Positions 1-8,031 are shown, numbered from the stretch's first letter. The stretch: 11,177 bases of DNA from Sulfurospirillum arcachonense (GCA_015662785.1 DQTM01000173.1:1-11177); one strand, 5' to 3'. A program made the numbers and translations. The notes: generated by a model from the letters alone, not told the origin.

Positions 1-182
1 GCGTATATATCTATAGTCATACTGTCTACTTTTCGAGCATTTTTGTACTCCACGATGTGACCTCGTTCATACATAGACCCACTTACATTTCGTATGTCAT
101 CACTTTTTTGCACTATTTCTTTTACTGTTGGCTTTGCTAAAAGTAAGGTTGCAGTTGTTAGTATTATTATAAAAATCTTCAT
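1..182 (-). CDS. LolA-like outer-membrane lipoprotein-sorting family protein (N-terminal part, runs off window)
   Basis: The frame begins at ATG 182-180, preceded by a good ribosome binding site (AAGGAG, 7 bases upstream), and stays open to base 1, giving about 60 residues. It starts with a signal peptide (MKIFIIILTTATLLLA) and continues with KEIVQKSDDIRN and then VEYKNARKVDSM. The pattern of an exported protein with an 'EIV.K.D..RN' helix followed by a strand resembles the COG2834 group of periplasmic LolA/RseB-fold lipoprotein carriers. These are often encoded next to RND-type exporters, although here the gene has its own promoter-like region. The family call is from pattern memory on a partial protein. 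A diverged, inactivated copy of the same family lies at the other end of the window (10934-11104). Confidence 0.6.
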   Translation of the reverse strand, partial: MKIFIIILTTATLLLAKPTVKEIVQKSDDIRNVSGSMYERGHIVEYKNARKVDSMTIDIY

Positions 183-209
183 CTTATATCTCCTTAGTTT
201 GGTAATATA

Positions 210-253
210 AGTATAAAGGGTTTTGGAATTTAAGGCTTTTCCAAAATTGCTAA
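210..253 (-). promoter_or_regulatory. Promoter of the intact LolA-like gene: 18-base box plus TATACT
   Basis: On the minus strand the sequence TTAGCAATTTTGGAAAAG (253-236) is followed after exactly 20 bases by TATACT (215-210), a good -10 box. Transcription would start near base 203, giving a leader of about 21 bases that contains AAGGAG. No -35 hexamer is visible at the usual distance, and the 18-base box spans roughly -33 to -50, so it looks like an activator site. The identical 18 bases with the identical 20-base spacing occur at 11131-11174 in front of the related pseudogene. The spacer sequences differ, so it is the box and the distance that are conserved. Confidence 0.55.
221..246. repeat. 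8-base inverted repeat inside the LolA-like promoter region
   Basis: TTTTGGAA (221-228) and TTCCAAAA (239-246) form a perfect inverted repeat with a 10-base loop. It could be a weak stem-loop ending transcription from the remnant at 256-399, or part of an operator overlapping the 18-base box. It lacks a clear U-tract and the right-hand copy of the promoter does not have it, so its role is uncertain. Confidence 0.3.
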
Positions 254-255
254 AT

Positions 256-399
256 TCATAAATCCAATAATTTTTCTAAACTAGAAAAAATCACTTCTAT
301 AGTTTTTTTAGATTCAAGTCTGTGGTCTGACTCTGGATAAATATTGACTTTTAAATTGGTTTTTCCAACTTGTTGAAAATTTTGACTGAAAAAGTGAGT
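256..399 (-). pseudogene. Probable C-terminal remnant of an alpha/beta hydrolase
   Basis: This stretch between two genes holds an open minus-strand frame of about 47 codons ending in TGA (258-256). It has no start codon and an in-frame TGA (402-400) just upstream. Its translation contains KVNIYPESDHRLESKK followed by a helix-like IEVIFSSLEKLLDL. A strand ending in Y-P, then a D-H-x-L turn and a closing amphipathic helix, is how many alpha/beta hydrolases (dienelactone hydrolase or acyl-peptidase-like) end, with the His as the last member of the catalytic triad. I read it as the leftover tail of a gene whose front has been lost. The match is short and based on recall. Confidence 0.4.
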
Positions 400-465
400 T
401 CATTTAATTAAAAACTTAGAAAATAAAGTAGTAGGCTAAAAAAATTAAAGTGATACCTGGCAGAT

Positions 466-1329
466 CTAAAACTTATACCCATAGCTCAAACTCCCTCCTG
501 TATATTCTGTATCAAAAAAATTAATATTAGAATCACGTTTTCCATAAAAGAGTGCCATTTTTAGATAGCTATTTTTATTGTTAAACAAATTATCTACCAT
601 TAACTGACCACCTATAGACATCCCTTCTTCATTTCTCTTTTTATTAAAATAGCTATTTTTACTGTTAAAAATATACCGTTCATAACCCACTTCTGCTGTT
701 AGTGTATAATCCGAAGCCAATTCAATAAAGGTAAAAAGTGAGATTACATTTTTATGGTGTGTATTACTCTCCCTTTTTGAATCATGGTAAGTAAAGTTAT
801 ATCCTAACCCCATATAAACATTTTTACTTAATGATAAAAGTAATGCATTAGCATCAAAGCCAATTTCATTAGCACTTTGTTGTGCATCTTTCGCAACTTT
901 ATCATCTATCTCAATATTTTTGTAACTTAAAGAAAACTCAATAAATTCAGAGTAGGTTTTAGAGATAGAAAGTGCTAACTCTTGAGCATCAACCAACTTT
1001 CTATTTTGATTTACCAAATAAGGATTTTCAAAAACCTCATAACTATTATATGATGCTTCAACCAAAAAAGCATCAAAGTCATGACGATACCCAATACCTT
1101 GTGTATTATCTCCAACACCAACAAAAAAACCATTATATTCAAATGAAAGTACAGGAACAGCTATTTCTTGTTCTGTTGGAGACTTCGATAAACTTATATT
1201 TTTTTTATTTTTTATATAAGACAGGTTGTCTTTTGCAGATATAAATCCTATTCCAAGTTCAATATGGTCCTCTGCTAGCAATATGCTACTACTAAGGCTC
1301 ATTAAACCTAATAGAATTTTATTTTTCAT
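466..1329 (-). CDS. Predicted outer-membrane beta-barrel protein (DUF2860-like)
   Basis: 287 residues. A signal peptide (MKNKILLGLMSLSSSILLA, cut near residue 19) is followed by many short alternating polar/hydrophobic strands rich in Tyr, Phe, Asn and Gly (for example ALLLSLSKNVYMGLGYNFTY, then LTAEVGYERYIF). It ends in GGSLSYGYKF, the terminal aromatic residue expected of a strand recognised by the BAM machinery. Length and the end pattern are reminiscent of DUF2860 outer-membrane proteins, but the family name is tentative. The start has AAGGA about 8 bases upstream. Only 11 bases separate it from the stop of the serine hydrolase gene, so the two very probably share one transcript and are both driven by the promoter at 2506-2538. 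Function unknown; it could be a small channel or a surface partner of the hydrolase. Confidence 0.7.
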   Translation of the reverse strand: MKNKILLGLMSLSSSILLAEDHIELGIGFISAKDNLSYIKNKKNISLSKSPTEQEIAVPVLSFEYNGFFVGVGDNTQGIGYRHDFDAFLVEASYNSYEVFENPYLVNQNRKLVDAQELALSISKTYSEFIEFSLSYKNIEIDDKVAKDAQQSANEIGFDANALLLSLSKNVYMGLGYNFTYHDSKRESNTHHKNVISLFTFIELASDYTLTAEVGYERYIFNSKNSYFNKKRNEEGMSIGGQLMVDNLFNNKNSYLKMALFYGKRDSNINFFDTEYTGGSLSYGYKF

Positions 1330-1340
1330 CTTCTTTTTCC

Positions 1341-2480
1341 TTAATATGTTTTCATAAAATCAATAAGATTTAAACCAATAGAGTCATTTTTTGACAAACC
1401 TAAACTAGGAGAAATTCTTAAAACATTATCTGAACTGTCTAAAATGACAATCAGCTTATCTTCTTTTGTATCTTGAATCATATATGAGGAGAAACCTGCC
1501 CACGCACCTGAATGAGCATAAGACCCATCTTTATTAAGATCCCACCCAAATCCATAATCATTCTTACTACCATCATTTAATACCGTATATTCAAATGCTT
1601 TTTTATAATTTTCTTTAGATACCAATGTTCCATTTTTAATGGCTCTGCTCCATCTCAATAAATCGGAGGCTGTGGTATAAACACCACCATCTCCAGCCAC
1701 TCCATCAAGATAATTTAAGTCATACAGTACTTTTGTGTTGTCGAAAACGCCTGCATTTGAAAAACCATAAACACGATGCTTTAATACACTTGCCTCTGAC
1801 AACTTGTTCAATATGGCAGAGTCGTTCATATGTAGTGGTTTAAAAATATGTTTTTTCATAAAGTTGGCATATTTTTCATGAGATACTCGCTCTACTATTT
1901 CAGAGAGAAGAACGTAACCTGTATTACTATATTTAAACTCTTTTCCAGAAACAAATTCTAATGGTGGTTTATACTCTTTAAATAGACTTATCATATCATT
2001 GGTCGTAAATACTTTTGACTTATCCCAATGCCTATCTGTTAAAGATATATAATCTTCCAATCCAGAAGTGTGTTGCAATAGATGATTAATGGTAACACCT
2101 GATAAGTAACCCCATTCAGGAATATATTTTGTTATATCATCGGTATAGCTAAGCTTACTTTGTTGTTCTAAAAGCATTATTGCCATAGCTGTAAAAGGTT
2201 TAGATAAGGAAGCAATGTTAAAAGATGAATGCTTAGATAAGCTAGATTTATTTTTAATATCTTCATAACCATACTGTTTCTGAAAAATTACTTTTCCTTT
2301 TTCTGCTAAAAGGATTGACCCATGAAACTGACCTTCTTTATAGCGTTCATCTAGCCATTTCTCCAGTTTACTTACCTTGACATGCTTTTTGTCATTTTTA
2401 TTACTATCTATGCTTTTCATGCACCCTGTTGTAAATAGCAATATAAATGCTACAAAAGTTAAATATACACTCTTCATCAT
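1341..2480 (-). CDS. Beta-lactamase/penicillin-binding-protein-like serine hydrolase, lipoprotein
   Basis: 379 residues of the PF00144 (class C beta-lactamase fold) family. All three active-site motifs are visible: SLSK at 91-94 (nucleophile Ser and general-base Lys), YSN at 184-186, and HSG at 323-325 in place of the KTG of true AmpC enzymes. HLLQHTSGL at 133-141 is a family hallmark. The N-terminus is a lipoprotein signal ending in LLFTTGC, so Cys20 is probably lipidated and the enzyme held in the periplasmic leaflet of a membrane. The HxG motif and general form fit esterase, D-aminopeptidase or carboxypeptidase-type members rather than an antibiotic-destroying lactamase; substrate unknown. 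Two ATGs occur in tandem, and AAGGA lies only 2 bases before the first but 5 before the second (2477), so translation may start at the second. First gene of a two-gene unit with the barrel protein at 466-1329, driven by the promoter at 2506-2538. Confidence 0.88.
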   Translation of the reverse strand: MMKSVYLTFVAFILLFTTGCMKSIDSNKNDKKHVKVSKLEKWLDERYKEGQFHGSILLAEKGKVIFQKQYGYEDIKNKSSLSKHSSFNIASLSKPFTAMAIMLLEQQSKLSYTDDITKYIPEWGYLSGVTINHLLQHTSGLEDYISLTDRHWDKSKVFTTNDMISLFKEYKPPLEFVSGKEFKYSNTGYVLLSEIVERVSHEKYANFMKKHIFKPLHMNDSAILNKLSEASVLKHRVYGFSNAGVFDNTKVLYDLNYLDGVAGDGGVYTTASDLLRWSRAIKNGTLVSKENYKKAFEYTVLNDGSKNDYGFGWDLNKDGSYAHSGAWAGFSSYMIQDTKEDKLIVILDSSDNVLRISPSLGLSKNDSIGLNLIDFMKTY

Positions 2481-2505
2481 TTTCCTTATTTAAGTTATTT
2501 AAATA

Positions 2506-2538
2506 ATTATAAATAAAATAAATGAGGAAAAAATGAGG
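2506..2538 (-). promoter_or_regulatory. Operator/promoter A: CTCAT direct repeat plus TATAAT, drives the serine hydrolase unit
   Basis: On the minus strand CCTCAT (2538-2533), 5 bases, CCTCAT (2527-2522), 10 bases, TATAAT (2511-2506). The hexamers repeat with an 11-base period and take the place of a -35 element. Predicted start of transcription is near 2499, giving a leader of about 20 bases to the hydrolase start. The box begins two bases after the stop codon of the TolC-like gene. It is one of four copies with identical geometry in the window, and this copy has the most perfect hexamers and -10 box. Confidence 0.75.
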
Positions 2539-2539
2539 A

Positions 2540-3700
2540 CTAATAAAGTCTCTTCATTAACTTCAAATAACTCATTTTAATGTTGATGTCATCTATTAGA
2601 ATGTCTTGTAGTTTTGACTCTTTTGTATTTCTCAACGTGACTAAGTCTTCTTTAGTTTTTAAACCATTCGTATACAGTGCATTCACTTCCTTTATCAAAT
2701 TATTATAGGTCGCTATTGCCTTCTTATGGTGTATTATTCTATTTTTTAAAAGCTTAACTTCTTCTACAATAGAATCATAAAAAATCTTCTCATCTTCTAA
2801 TCGGTTTTGATATTTTACTTCAGCAAGTATTAGATCTTTTTGAACAATTTCTTTTGTTTTTCTCTCATTGTAATCAATAGGCATAGAAATATTAAATCCC
2901 ATATTCCAATTTGTATTGTCATGACGCGTATAGTTTTTATATTTACTGTCTTCATACTTATAGTTTGCGACTACAGAAACCCGAGGAAGATAACTTGAAG
3001 CTAATATTTTTTTAGACAATCGCTTATGTTCCACTTCATCTTTTTGAATATGCACTGCATTTCTTTCTAAGAATTCCTGACGTGATAATAAATAGAAAGG
3101 TTTTATTTTTATACTGCTATATGATTTGTTAGACAAAGATTTCAACGCTTTAATATAAGATAATTTCTCGATACCTAGAGTTTCTATTTCATTTTTAAGA
3201 TCACTTCGTTCCAACATCGAAGTATCAAGTTCTGATATATCGATAAGCCCTTTGTTGTAGCGTGCTTGTTTAGATAAAATCTCTATCTTTTTGTTTTTTA
3301 TACTAAAATTTAACTGCTTTAACTTCAAGTCAATTACCTTTAAGATTAAAACATACTCATAAATCGTAATGTTCATCTGTTGAAGTTGAGTTTTGAATAT
3401 TTTTTTGCCTAGCACCTTCTCTAATGCAGCCTGTACACTTTCATAGCCTAACCCACCGCTTCTATAAATATCTTGGGAAAGACTCAACCCAATGCTTTTT
3501 AACTCATCAGCATCTCGGTCGTTGATATTAGATTTATAATATTCTGACTCCAACATGAGAGGTGCTATCCAATCTGTCTTATGTCGTTCAGACTCTAAAA
3601 AGGACTTCTCCTGCTGTAGCAAAAGTTCTTTGAGTTGTTTCTCTTTAATATTTCCAGAAAAAAGTATAAGTGGTAGGAAGAATACATATAAATATCGCAT
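2540..3700 (-). CDS. TolC-family outer-membrane efflux channel
   Basis: 386 residues, somewhat short for the family (usually 420-480). A signal peptide (MRYLYVFFLPLILFSG) leads into long heptad-rich helices. Features typical of outer-membrane efflux proteins appear twice: a helix-strand stretch near residues 70-85 (IGLSLSQDIYRSGGLG) and a second near 265-290 (WNMGFNISMPIDYNERK). Each is followed by coiled-coil segments, as expected for the two-fold internal repeat of TolC with its beta-barrel strands and periplasmic helical tunnel. Its start overlaps the stop of the adaptor gene (TAATG), so translation is coupled. Last gene of the RND operon, supplying the outer-membrane exit duct. Family call firm; substrate unknown. 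Confidence 0.85.
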   Translation of the reverse strand: MRYLYVFFLPLILFSGNIKEKQLKELLLQQEKSFLESERHKTDWIAPLMLESEYYKSNINDRDADELKSIGLSLSQDIYRSGGLGYESVQAALEKVLGKKIFKTQLQQMNITIYEYVLILKVIDLKLKQLNFSIKNKKIEILSKQARYNKGLIDISELDTSMLERSDLKNEIETLGIEKLSYIKALKSLSNKSYSSIKIKPFYLLSRQEFLERNAVHIQKDEVEHKRLSKKILASSYLPRVSVVANYKYEDSKYKNYTRHDNTNWNMGFNISMPIDYNERKTKEIVQKDLILAEVKYQNRLEDEKIFYDSIVEEVKLLKNRIIHHKKAIATYNNLIKEVNALYTNGLKTKEDLVTLRNTKESKLQDILIDDINIKMSYLKLMKRLY

Positions 3701-4422
3701 TATCTAAACTCCACTTTTACTACTGTTCCAAAATACCTCTTAGGCTTGAAGTTTTTTTTGACAATACGCACTAAAAAGCTTGAAAGGTTCACTCCATCTC
3801 TTACTTGTGAAACCTTCTCTATTGTATACTCAGACTTTTTACCATTTATAAAAATACTTTTAGATTGTATACCCTCTATCTCTTTGGCTCTTACATAAAG
3901 TTCAATCTTCTCTTTTGAAACATCATAACTATCCATTATCTTACTCCCAACATCAACATAGTCTCCCTCTCGAACATAAATTTTACCAACATACTTTTGT
4001 TCAAGAAAAAATGTTTTCTTATCTATTCTATACTCTAACAAATCAATGTTTTTTTGTAACTCTTCCATTTGACTTTGTATCTCATAAAGAGAACTCTTTT
4101 CAAGGTCTTTTTCATACTGACTTATTTGTCGTACCTTATTTTTACGTGAAAAGTTATCTGCTTTGAGTGAGTAAGCCCTCTTTGAAAATTTCAAGCTGGA
4201 CTTTAACCCTTTTACTTCAATCGCTTCTACTCTTTTTTCGACTTGAACAAGACTTTTTCTCTGACCTAGAAACCCGTACTCAGCTTCACGTTTTACCTTT
4301 GTAACCAAACCATTAATCTCCGAAAGTACCAGTACTTTTTCATAAGGTTCTACCTGTGCCGTATAACTGTTTGCTTCCATAAAAGTTGTTAGCAGTACGG
4401 TAAATATCATTTGCTTCATCAT
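3700..4422 (-). CDS. Periplasmic adaptor subunit (membrane fusion protein, HlyD/AcrA type) of an RND pump
   Basis: 240 residues, clearly shorter than ordinary RND adaptors (about 350-420). After a signal peptide (to about residue 18) there is a first half-lipoyl segment near 22-62 (QVEPYEKVLVLSEINGLV), a charged coiled-coil hairpin at about 68-138, and a second half-lipoyl segment near 143-165 (VGKIYVREGDYVDVGSKIM). A reduced beta-barrel region runs to the C-terminus. The membrane-proximal domain appears minimal or absent. It joins the RND pump to the TolC-like channel. It starts one base after the RND stop codon and overlaps the channel gene by one base, so all three are translationally linked. 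Two tandem start codons (4422 and 4419) are possible. Annotation rests on both motif pattern and context. Confidence 0.8.
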   Translation of the reverse strand: MMKQMIFTVLLTTFMEANSYTAQVEPYEKVLVLSEINGLVTKVKREAEYGFLGQRKSLVQVEKRVEAIEVKGLKSSLKFSKRAYSLKADNFSRKNKVRQISQYEKDLEKSSLYEIQSQMEELQKNIDLLEYRIDKKTFFLEQKYVGKIYVREGDYVDVGSKIMDSYDVSKEKIELYVRAKEIEGIQSKSIFINGKKSEYTIEKVSQVRDGVNLSSFLVRIVKKNFKPKRYFGTVVKVEFR

Positions 4423-4423
4423 A

Positions 4424-7400
4424 TTATCTCTCTTTCAATTTTTTTCGATTTAACACAGCAAAAAGTGCTGGTAAATACAGAAGGGTTAAAATAGTACCCC
4501 ACAGCAATCCAAACCCAAGTGAAACAGCAACAGGTTGTAAGATTTTAGCTTGACCTGAAGCAAAAAATATCAAAGTGGAGAGTCCTAAAAAAGTAGTTAC
4601 TGAAGTTATCATAATGGGTCGTAATCTTAGTTTTGCTCTTTTGGTTAACTCTTCTATGCTTTTTGCATGTCGTATGAAATCCAACATAATAACGCCATCG
4701 TTTATGACCACTCCTGCTAAACCTAAAATACCAATGACTGAGGTTAAAGTAAAGTTCATGTCAAGTATCAAATGTCCTACAATCGCCCCAATAACAGAAA
4801 AGGGAATGATGGAAAGAAGCATTAAAGTTTGAGCATAAGAATCAAACATCACAAGTAGGGTAATAAATATTAAAAAGAGGGCTATCATAAAAGCATAACT
4901 CATCTCTTTCATCATCTGTTCATTCTGTTCTTGTTCTCCTTCTAGGTTCACCGTCACACCCTCTTCTTTTAAACTTTCAAATAAAGGATATAACTTTATC
5001 AGTACCTCTGTAGGCGTAATGGTTTCATGATTAACATTGGCAAAAACAATTTTGACATCTACCCCATTGTGCTTGTAAAGTGTCTCGAAACCTCTTCTGT
5101 AAGAGAAGTCACATATGTCTGAGAGTAATACCCTAGATGAACCATCAGCTGTCTCCAGCTCATAGTTCTTTAAAGATTCAAGACTCTCTTTTTGTAAACT
5201 TTTAGTCTTAATCTCAATAACCCCCTCTTTACCAAGAACTTTACCTTGTCTACCTTCCAAATAAGAAGAGGAAAGGACTATGCCTAAGTCAGCTTGGGTA
5301 AATCCCAACTCTTTTCCATATTCATTTAAATCAAGCTTTAACTCTTTTGTTCCCCACTTAGCACTGTCATCTACAGAAATAATTCCATCTATGGCATTCA
5401 ACTCTTTTTTGACCTTAGTTATTGCTAACATAAGCTTTTTTGTATCAGGAGATGAAAGCAGTATCTCGATGTCATTACTTACTATCCCCGAGCCTTCTTT
5501 TTTGATGGAGAAGTCTTCTAAATCTTTACTTTTTAGTGGTTCTAAAATCTTCTTCAACTCTAAAATAGTGCTGTCTATATCTCTGCTTCTAATCTTTTGA
5601 CTATCACTATGTTCTATGGCGAGGAAAGGGTTAATAAACTCCTCCACAAAGTTCTCAGGTATTCGGTCATAAAGCTCTATGTCAAATTGGAAAACAGAAG
5701 GTTTTATCTCTAACTGTTCTTGATTATCAACACGTACACCAGAGAGGTAGGAGAGTGATTTAATGGCATACTGCTCTTTTAGTTCAAGTAATTTCGCTTC
5801 GATTATTTGTGTTTTTGCATAGGTCTCATCTACTTTGGTATTGACGGAGAACTTTCCTTTGATTGTAAAATTATTACTGTCATAATCAGGAAAAAGTTGA
5901 TACCTCATTTCTGAGAGCATTAGCAAACCTATAAAAGGAATAATTAGCATAAAAAACAACAAGAATGTTTTACGGTAATAGATAAAATACCCCAATACCT
6001 TTTGATAAAAGTCATTAAAGCGACTCCAGTCCAACTCTTTGTCCTTACTGTCCAAAATATGGTATGAATGCATAGGTAAGAAAACAAAACTCTCCAAAAT
6101 AGAAGCCAAAATCAACACCACTATAGCAACAGGTATCATCTTGAGAAACTCGCCTATCTCACCTGTTAAAACAAACATAGGAATAAAAGCAAACATGGTT
6201 GTAAGAGAGGAGACAAAAACAGGTATCATCACCTCTTTTGTTCCTTCTATGGTTGCTTGAAGTTTGTCTTCTCCTTCCTGAATATGACGTTGCACATTTT
6301 CTGCTATGATGACAGCGTCATCTACTAAAACACCTAAAATCAATAATGTTCCAATCAAGGTCATCATATTAATACTATGCCCAGCTATGTCTAAAAAAAC
6401 TACCCCTATCAAAATGGTTGTAGGAATCCCAAGCACCACTACAAAGGCAACCCGTTTATTGATAAGAATACTCATGGACAAACCTATGAGAATAATCCCA
6501 AACAATATACTAGATACTACTGTATTTAGACGGCTTTTAATCGCTACAGACATATCTTCAAAAGCATTTATTTCTACTTCTGGGTATATGTTGTTCATAA
6601 TTTCAAGCTCTTCTTTTATACGTTTTACCAAAGCAATAGAATTGGCTTTATCATTTTTTGAAATAGCCAATTGTATATTGGATTCTCCATTAAACTTTGT
6701 GATTATATCCGTATCATTATATTTCTTTTTAACCGTAGCAATATCACCTAAATAGATGTTTTTTCCATCTATTTTCAAAAGAGTATTTAAAAAATCACTC
6801 TCTTTAAATTCAGAATTCTTAGTACTTAGTAAAAACTGTTCTTCTTCTCCCTCAATCATCCCCAAAGGATAGATATAAGAGATATTTTGGATCACTGCCA
6901 TGAGTGACTGTTTGTTCAGTCCGTACATGTCTACTTTTTGATTGTCAAAAACAATTTCAAAAATCTTATTGGTATCTTCATAAAAAGAAACCTGAGAAAT
7001 GTTATTAATAGAAGAAAGTTTATCTTTTAACTCTTCAGCAATGCCAATGAGACTTTCTTTGGACTGAGTTGAAGAAGAGAGTGTCACTGATATAAGAGGG
7101 AAAGAAAAATCCATTAATGAGGCAATGGGTTCATCCATATCATTAGGTAAATCAACCCTTGTATTTGAGATAATACTTTTTGCATGGTCTAGAATATTTC
7201 TCTCATTTGCATTATCTTCAAGTGTCATTATGATGCTAAAACTACCTGTTTGCACAAATGTATCTAACTCTTTTACCCCATTTAATGATCGTAAACTTTT
7301 TTCAAGTTTCGTAACAACCATGTTGTTTAGTGTATCAATACTTGTACCTGCGTAGCCCCCTGAAACCTGAATTTTATTGATTTTAATTGCAGGGTATATG

Positions 7401-7507
7401 TCTTTAGGAATGTTTGTATAGCTAAGTATCCCTAAGACAAAGAAAAATACAAAAAGTGTATAGTTTAAATTGGGTTTACTAAGAAAAAACCTAAGTATGT
7501 TAGTCAT
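4424..7507 (-). CDS. RND-family efflux transporter, inner-membrane pump (AcrB/HAE1-like)
   Basis: 1027 residues, the normal length for a proton-driven RND pump. The first membrane helix (13-30) is followed by the hallmark IPKDIYPAI segment, a large periplasmic loop (about 35-330), helices 2-6 (about 330-480), a further helix at about 514-532, a second periplasmic loop, and the C-terminal helices. LGVLVDDAVIIAENV carries the paired aspartates (396-397) of helix 4 that relay protons in AcrB. In the corresponding C-terminal helix VINDGVIMLDF stands where AcrB has its conserved Lys, so the relay partner differs, as in other HAE1 branches. TAAGGT lies 9 bases before ATG 7507. The pump is second in an operon after the frameshifted small exported protein and before adaptor and channel. 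Exports an unknown hydrophobic or toxic compound across both membranes. Confidence 0.93.
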   Translation of the reverse strand: MTNILRFFLSKPNLNYTLFVFFFVLGILSYTNIPKDIYPAIKINKIQVSGGYAGTSIDTLNNMVVTKLEKSLRSLNGVKELDTFVQTGSFSIIMTLEDNANERNILDHAKSIISNTRVDLPNDMDEPIASLMDFSFPLISVTLSSSTQSKESLIGIAEELKDKLSSINNISQVSFYEDTNKIFEIVFDNQKVDMYGLNKQSLMAVIQNISYIYPLGMIEGEEEQFLLSTKNSEFKESDFLNTLLKIDGKNIYLGDIATVKKKYNDTDIITKFNGESNIQLAISKNDKANSIALVKRIKEELEIMNNIYPEVEINAFEDMSVAIKSRLNTVVSSILFGIILIGLSMSILINKRVAFVVVLGIPTTILIGVVFLDIAGHSINMMTLIGTLLILGVLVDDAVIIAENVQRHIQEGEDKLQATIEGTKEVMIPVFVSSLTTMFAFIPMFVLTGEIGEFLKMIPVAIVVLILASILESFVFLPMHSYHILDSKDKELDWSRFNDFYQKVLGYFIYYRKTFLLFFMLIIPFIGLLMLSEMRYQLFPDYDSNNFTIKGKFSVNTKVDETYAKTQIIEAKLLELKEQYAIKSLSYLSGVRVDNQEQLEIKPSVFQFDIELYDRIPENFVEEFINPFLAIEHSDSQKIRSRDIDSTILELKKILEPLKSKDLEDFSIKKEGSGIVSNDIEILLSSPDTKKLMLAITKVKKELNAIDGIISVDDSAKWGTKELKLDLNEYGKELGFTQADLGIVLSSSYLEGRQGKVLGKEGVIEIKTKSLQKESLESLKNYELETADGSSRVLLSDICDFSYRRGFETLYKHNGVDVKIVFANVNHETITPTEVLIKLYPLFESLKEEGVTVNLEGEQEQNEQMMKEMSYAFMIALFLIFITLLVMFDSYAQTLMLLSIIPFSVIGAIVGHLILDMNFTLTSVIGILGLAGVVINDGVIMLDFIRHAKSIEELTKRAKLRLRPIMITSVTTFLGLSTLIFFASGQAKILQPVAVSLGFGLLWGTILTLLYLPALFAVLNRKKLKER

Positions 7508-7516
7508 TATTTTACC

Positions 7517-7916
7517 TTATTTACGTAGTTTCATGTCAAAGTCCACACCTTCTAGTCTAAGCAGTTTTCCTTCTTTAGACATGTTCAGAAGTTCAACTTC
7601 ATTTTGTCTGCTGGTTCGTTTCTCTAGTTGATAGTGTTTATTACTTTGTAGTACCTTATACATTCTCTTCTCCTTTAAACCGTAATAGCCTTTTTTTATT
7701 GCAAAGGACATGTTCTTTATACTCATGGTGGTAAGTAAAGATGAGAGAATCTACAGAGATTTTAAAATGCGTCTTATATTTTCGTTGTTTGTTTTTCAGA
7801 GTTTTTATTTTTATAGAAAGTGTCCCAATCTGTTTATCATCAGATTTCAAGTCATAAATTTCAATAGTGACAAAAGCTAAGCTGCTAAGTAATAGCATTG
7901 CTGTAAGTAGTTTCAT
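7517..7916 (-). pseudogene. Small exported protein gene split by a +1 frameshift (7 A run)
   Basis: From ATG 7916 (AAAGGA upstream) the frame encodes a signal peptide (MKLLTAMLLLSSLAFV) and a strand-rich periplasmic protein up to residue 75 (YHHEYKEHVLCNKK), then goes off frame and stops at 7656 (86 residues). The next frame, from the same point, continues smoothly with GYYGLKEKRMYKVLQSNK and ends at 7517, 9 bases before the RND start. Joining the frames at the run of seven A (AATAAAAAAAGG), by removing one A, gives a continuous protein of about 132 residues. The second frame has no ribosome binding site at its own ATG (7726), so it is not a separate gene. The strand pattern is loosely like DUF6134-type periplasmic proteins (low certainty). 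First gene of the RND operon. The shift may be a real mutation, a slippery-site event or a sequencing error. Confidence 0.65.
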
Positions 7917-7945
7917 GATTTTCCTTTGTTTTGTTTGCTGGGTAA

Positions 7946-7978
7946 ATTATGTCAAAAATAAATGAGGAGGATATAAGG
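7946..7978 (-). promoter_or_regulatory. Operator/promoter B: CTCAT direct repeat plus CATAAT, drives the RND efflux operon
   Basis: On the minus strand CCTTAT (7978-7973), 5 bases, CCTCAT (7967-7962), 10 bases, CATAAT (7951-7946). The upstream hexamer and the -10 box each differ by one base from the best copies, so this may be the weakest of the four sites. Predicted transcript start near 7939, leader about 23 bases with AAAGGA before the small exported protein gene. The interval between the gdx stop (8032) and this box shows no clear hairpin terminator. Confidence 0.65.
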
Positions 7979-8031
7979 TTATTTTTTTCCTTTCAGTAAA
8001 TTCATAAATATAAATTATTTCATACTAGTAA

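Noticed and set aside
430..465. Possible terminator behind the barrel gene (T-run with weak GAT/ATC pairing on the minus strand)
   Set aside because: The stem would be only about three pairs, too weak to call a terminator.
1341..2480. Calling the hydrolase an antibiotic-resistance AmpC beta-lactamase
   Set aside because: It has HSG rather than KTG as third motif and a lipoprotein anchor; the family includes many esterases and peptidases, so a resistance role is not supported.
6306..6755. 149-codon plus-strand open frame opposite the RND pump gene
   Set aside because: It is the antisense shadow of the conserved membrane segments of the pump; no ribosome binding site and a composition typical of reversed membrane helices.
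7517..7726. Separate 69-residue gene starting at ATG 7726
   Set aside because: No ribosome binding site, no signal peptide of its own, and it overlaps the end of the upstream frame; better explained as the second half of a frameshifted gene.
7979..8031. Terminator between gdx and the RND operon
   Set aside because: AAATT repeats are direct rather than inverted, so they do not form a convincing stem.
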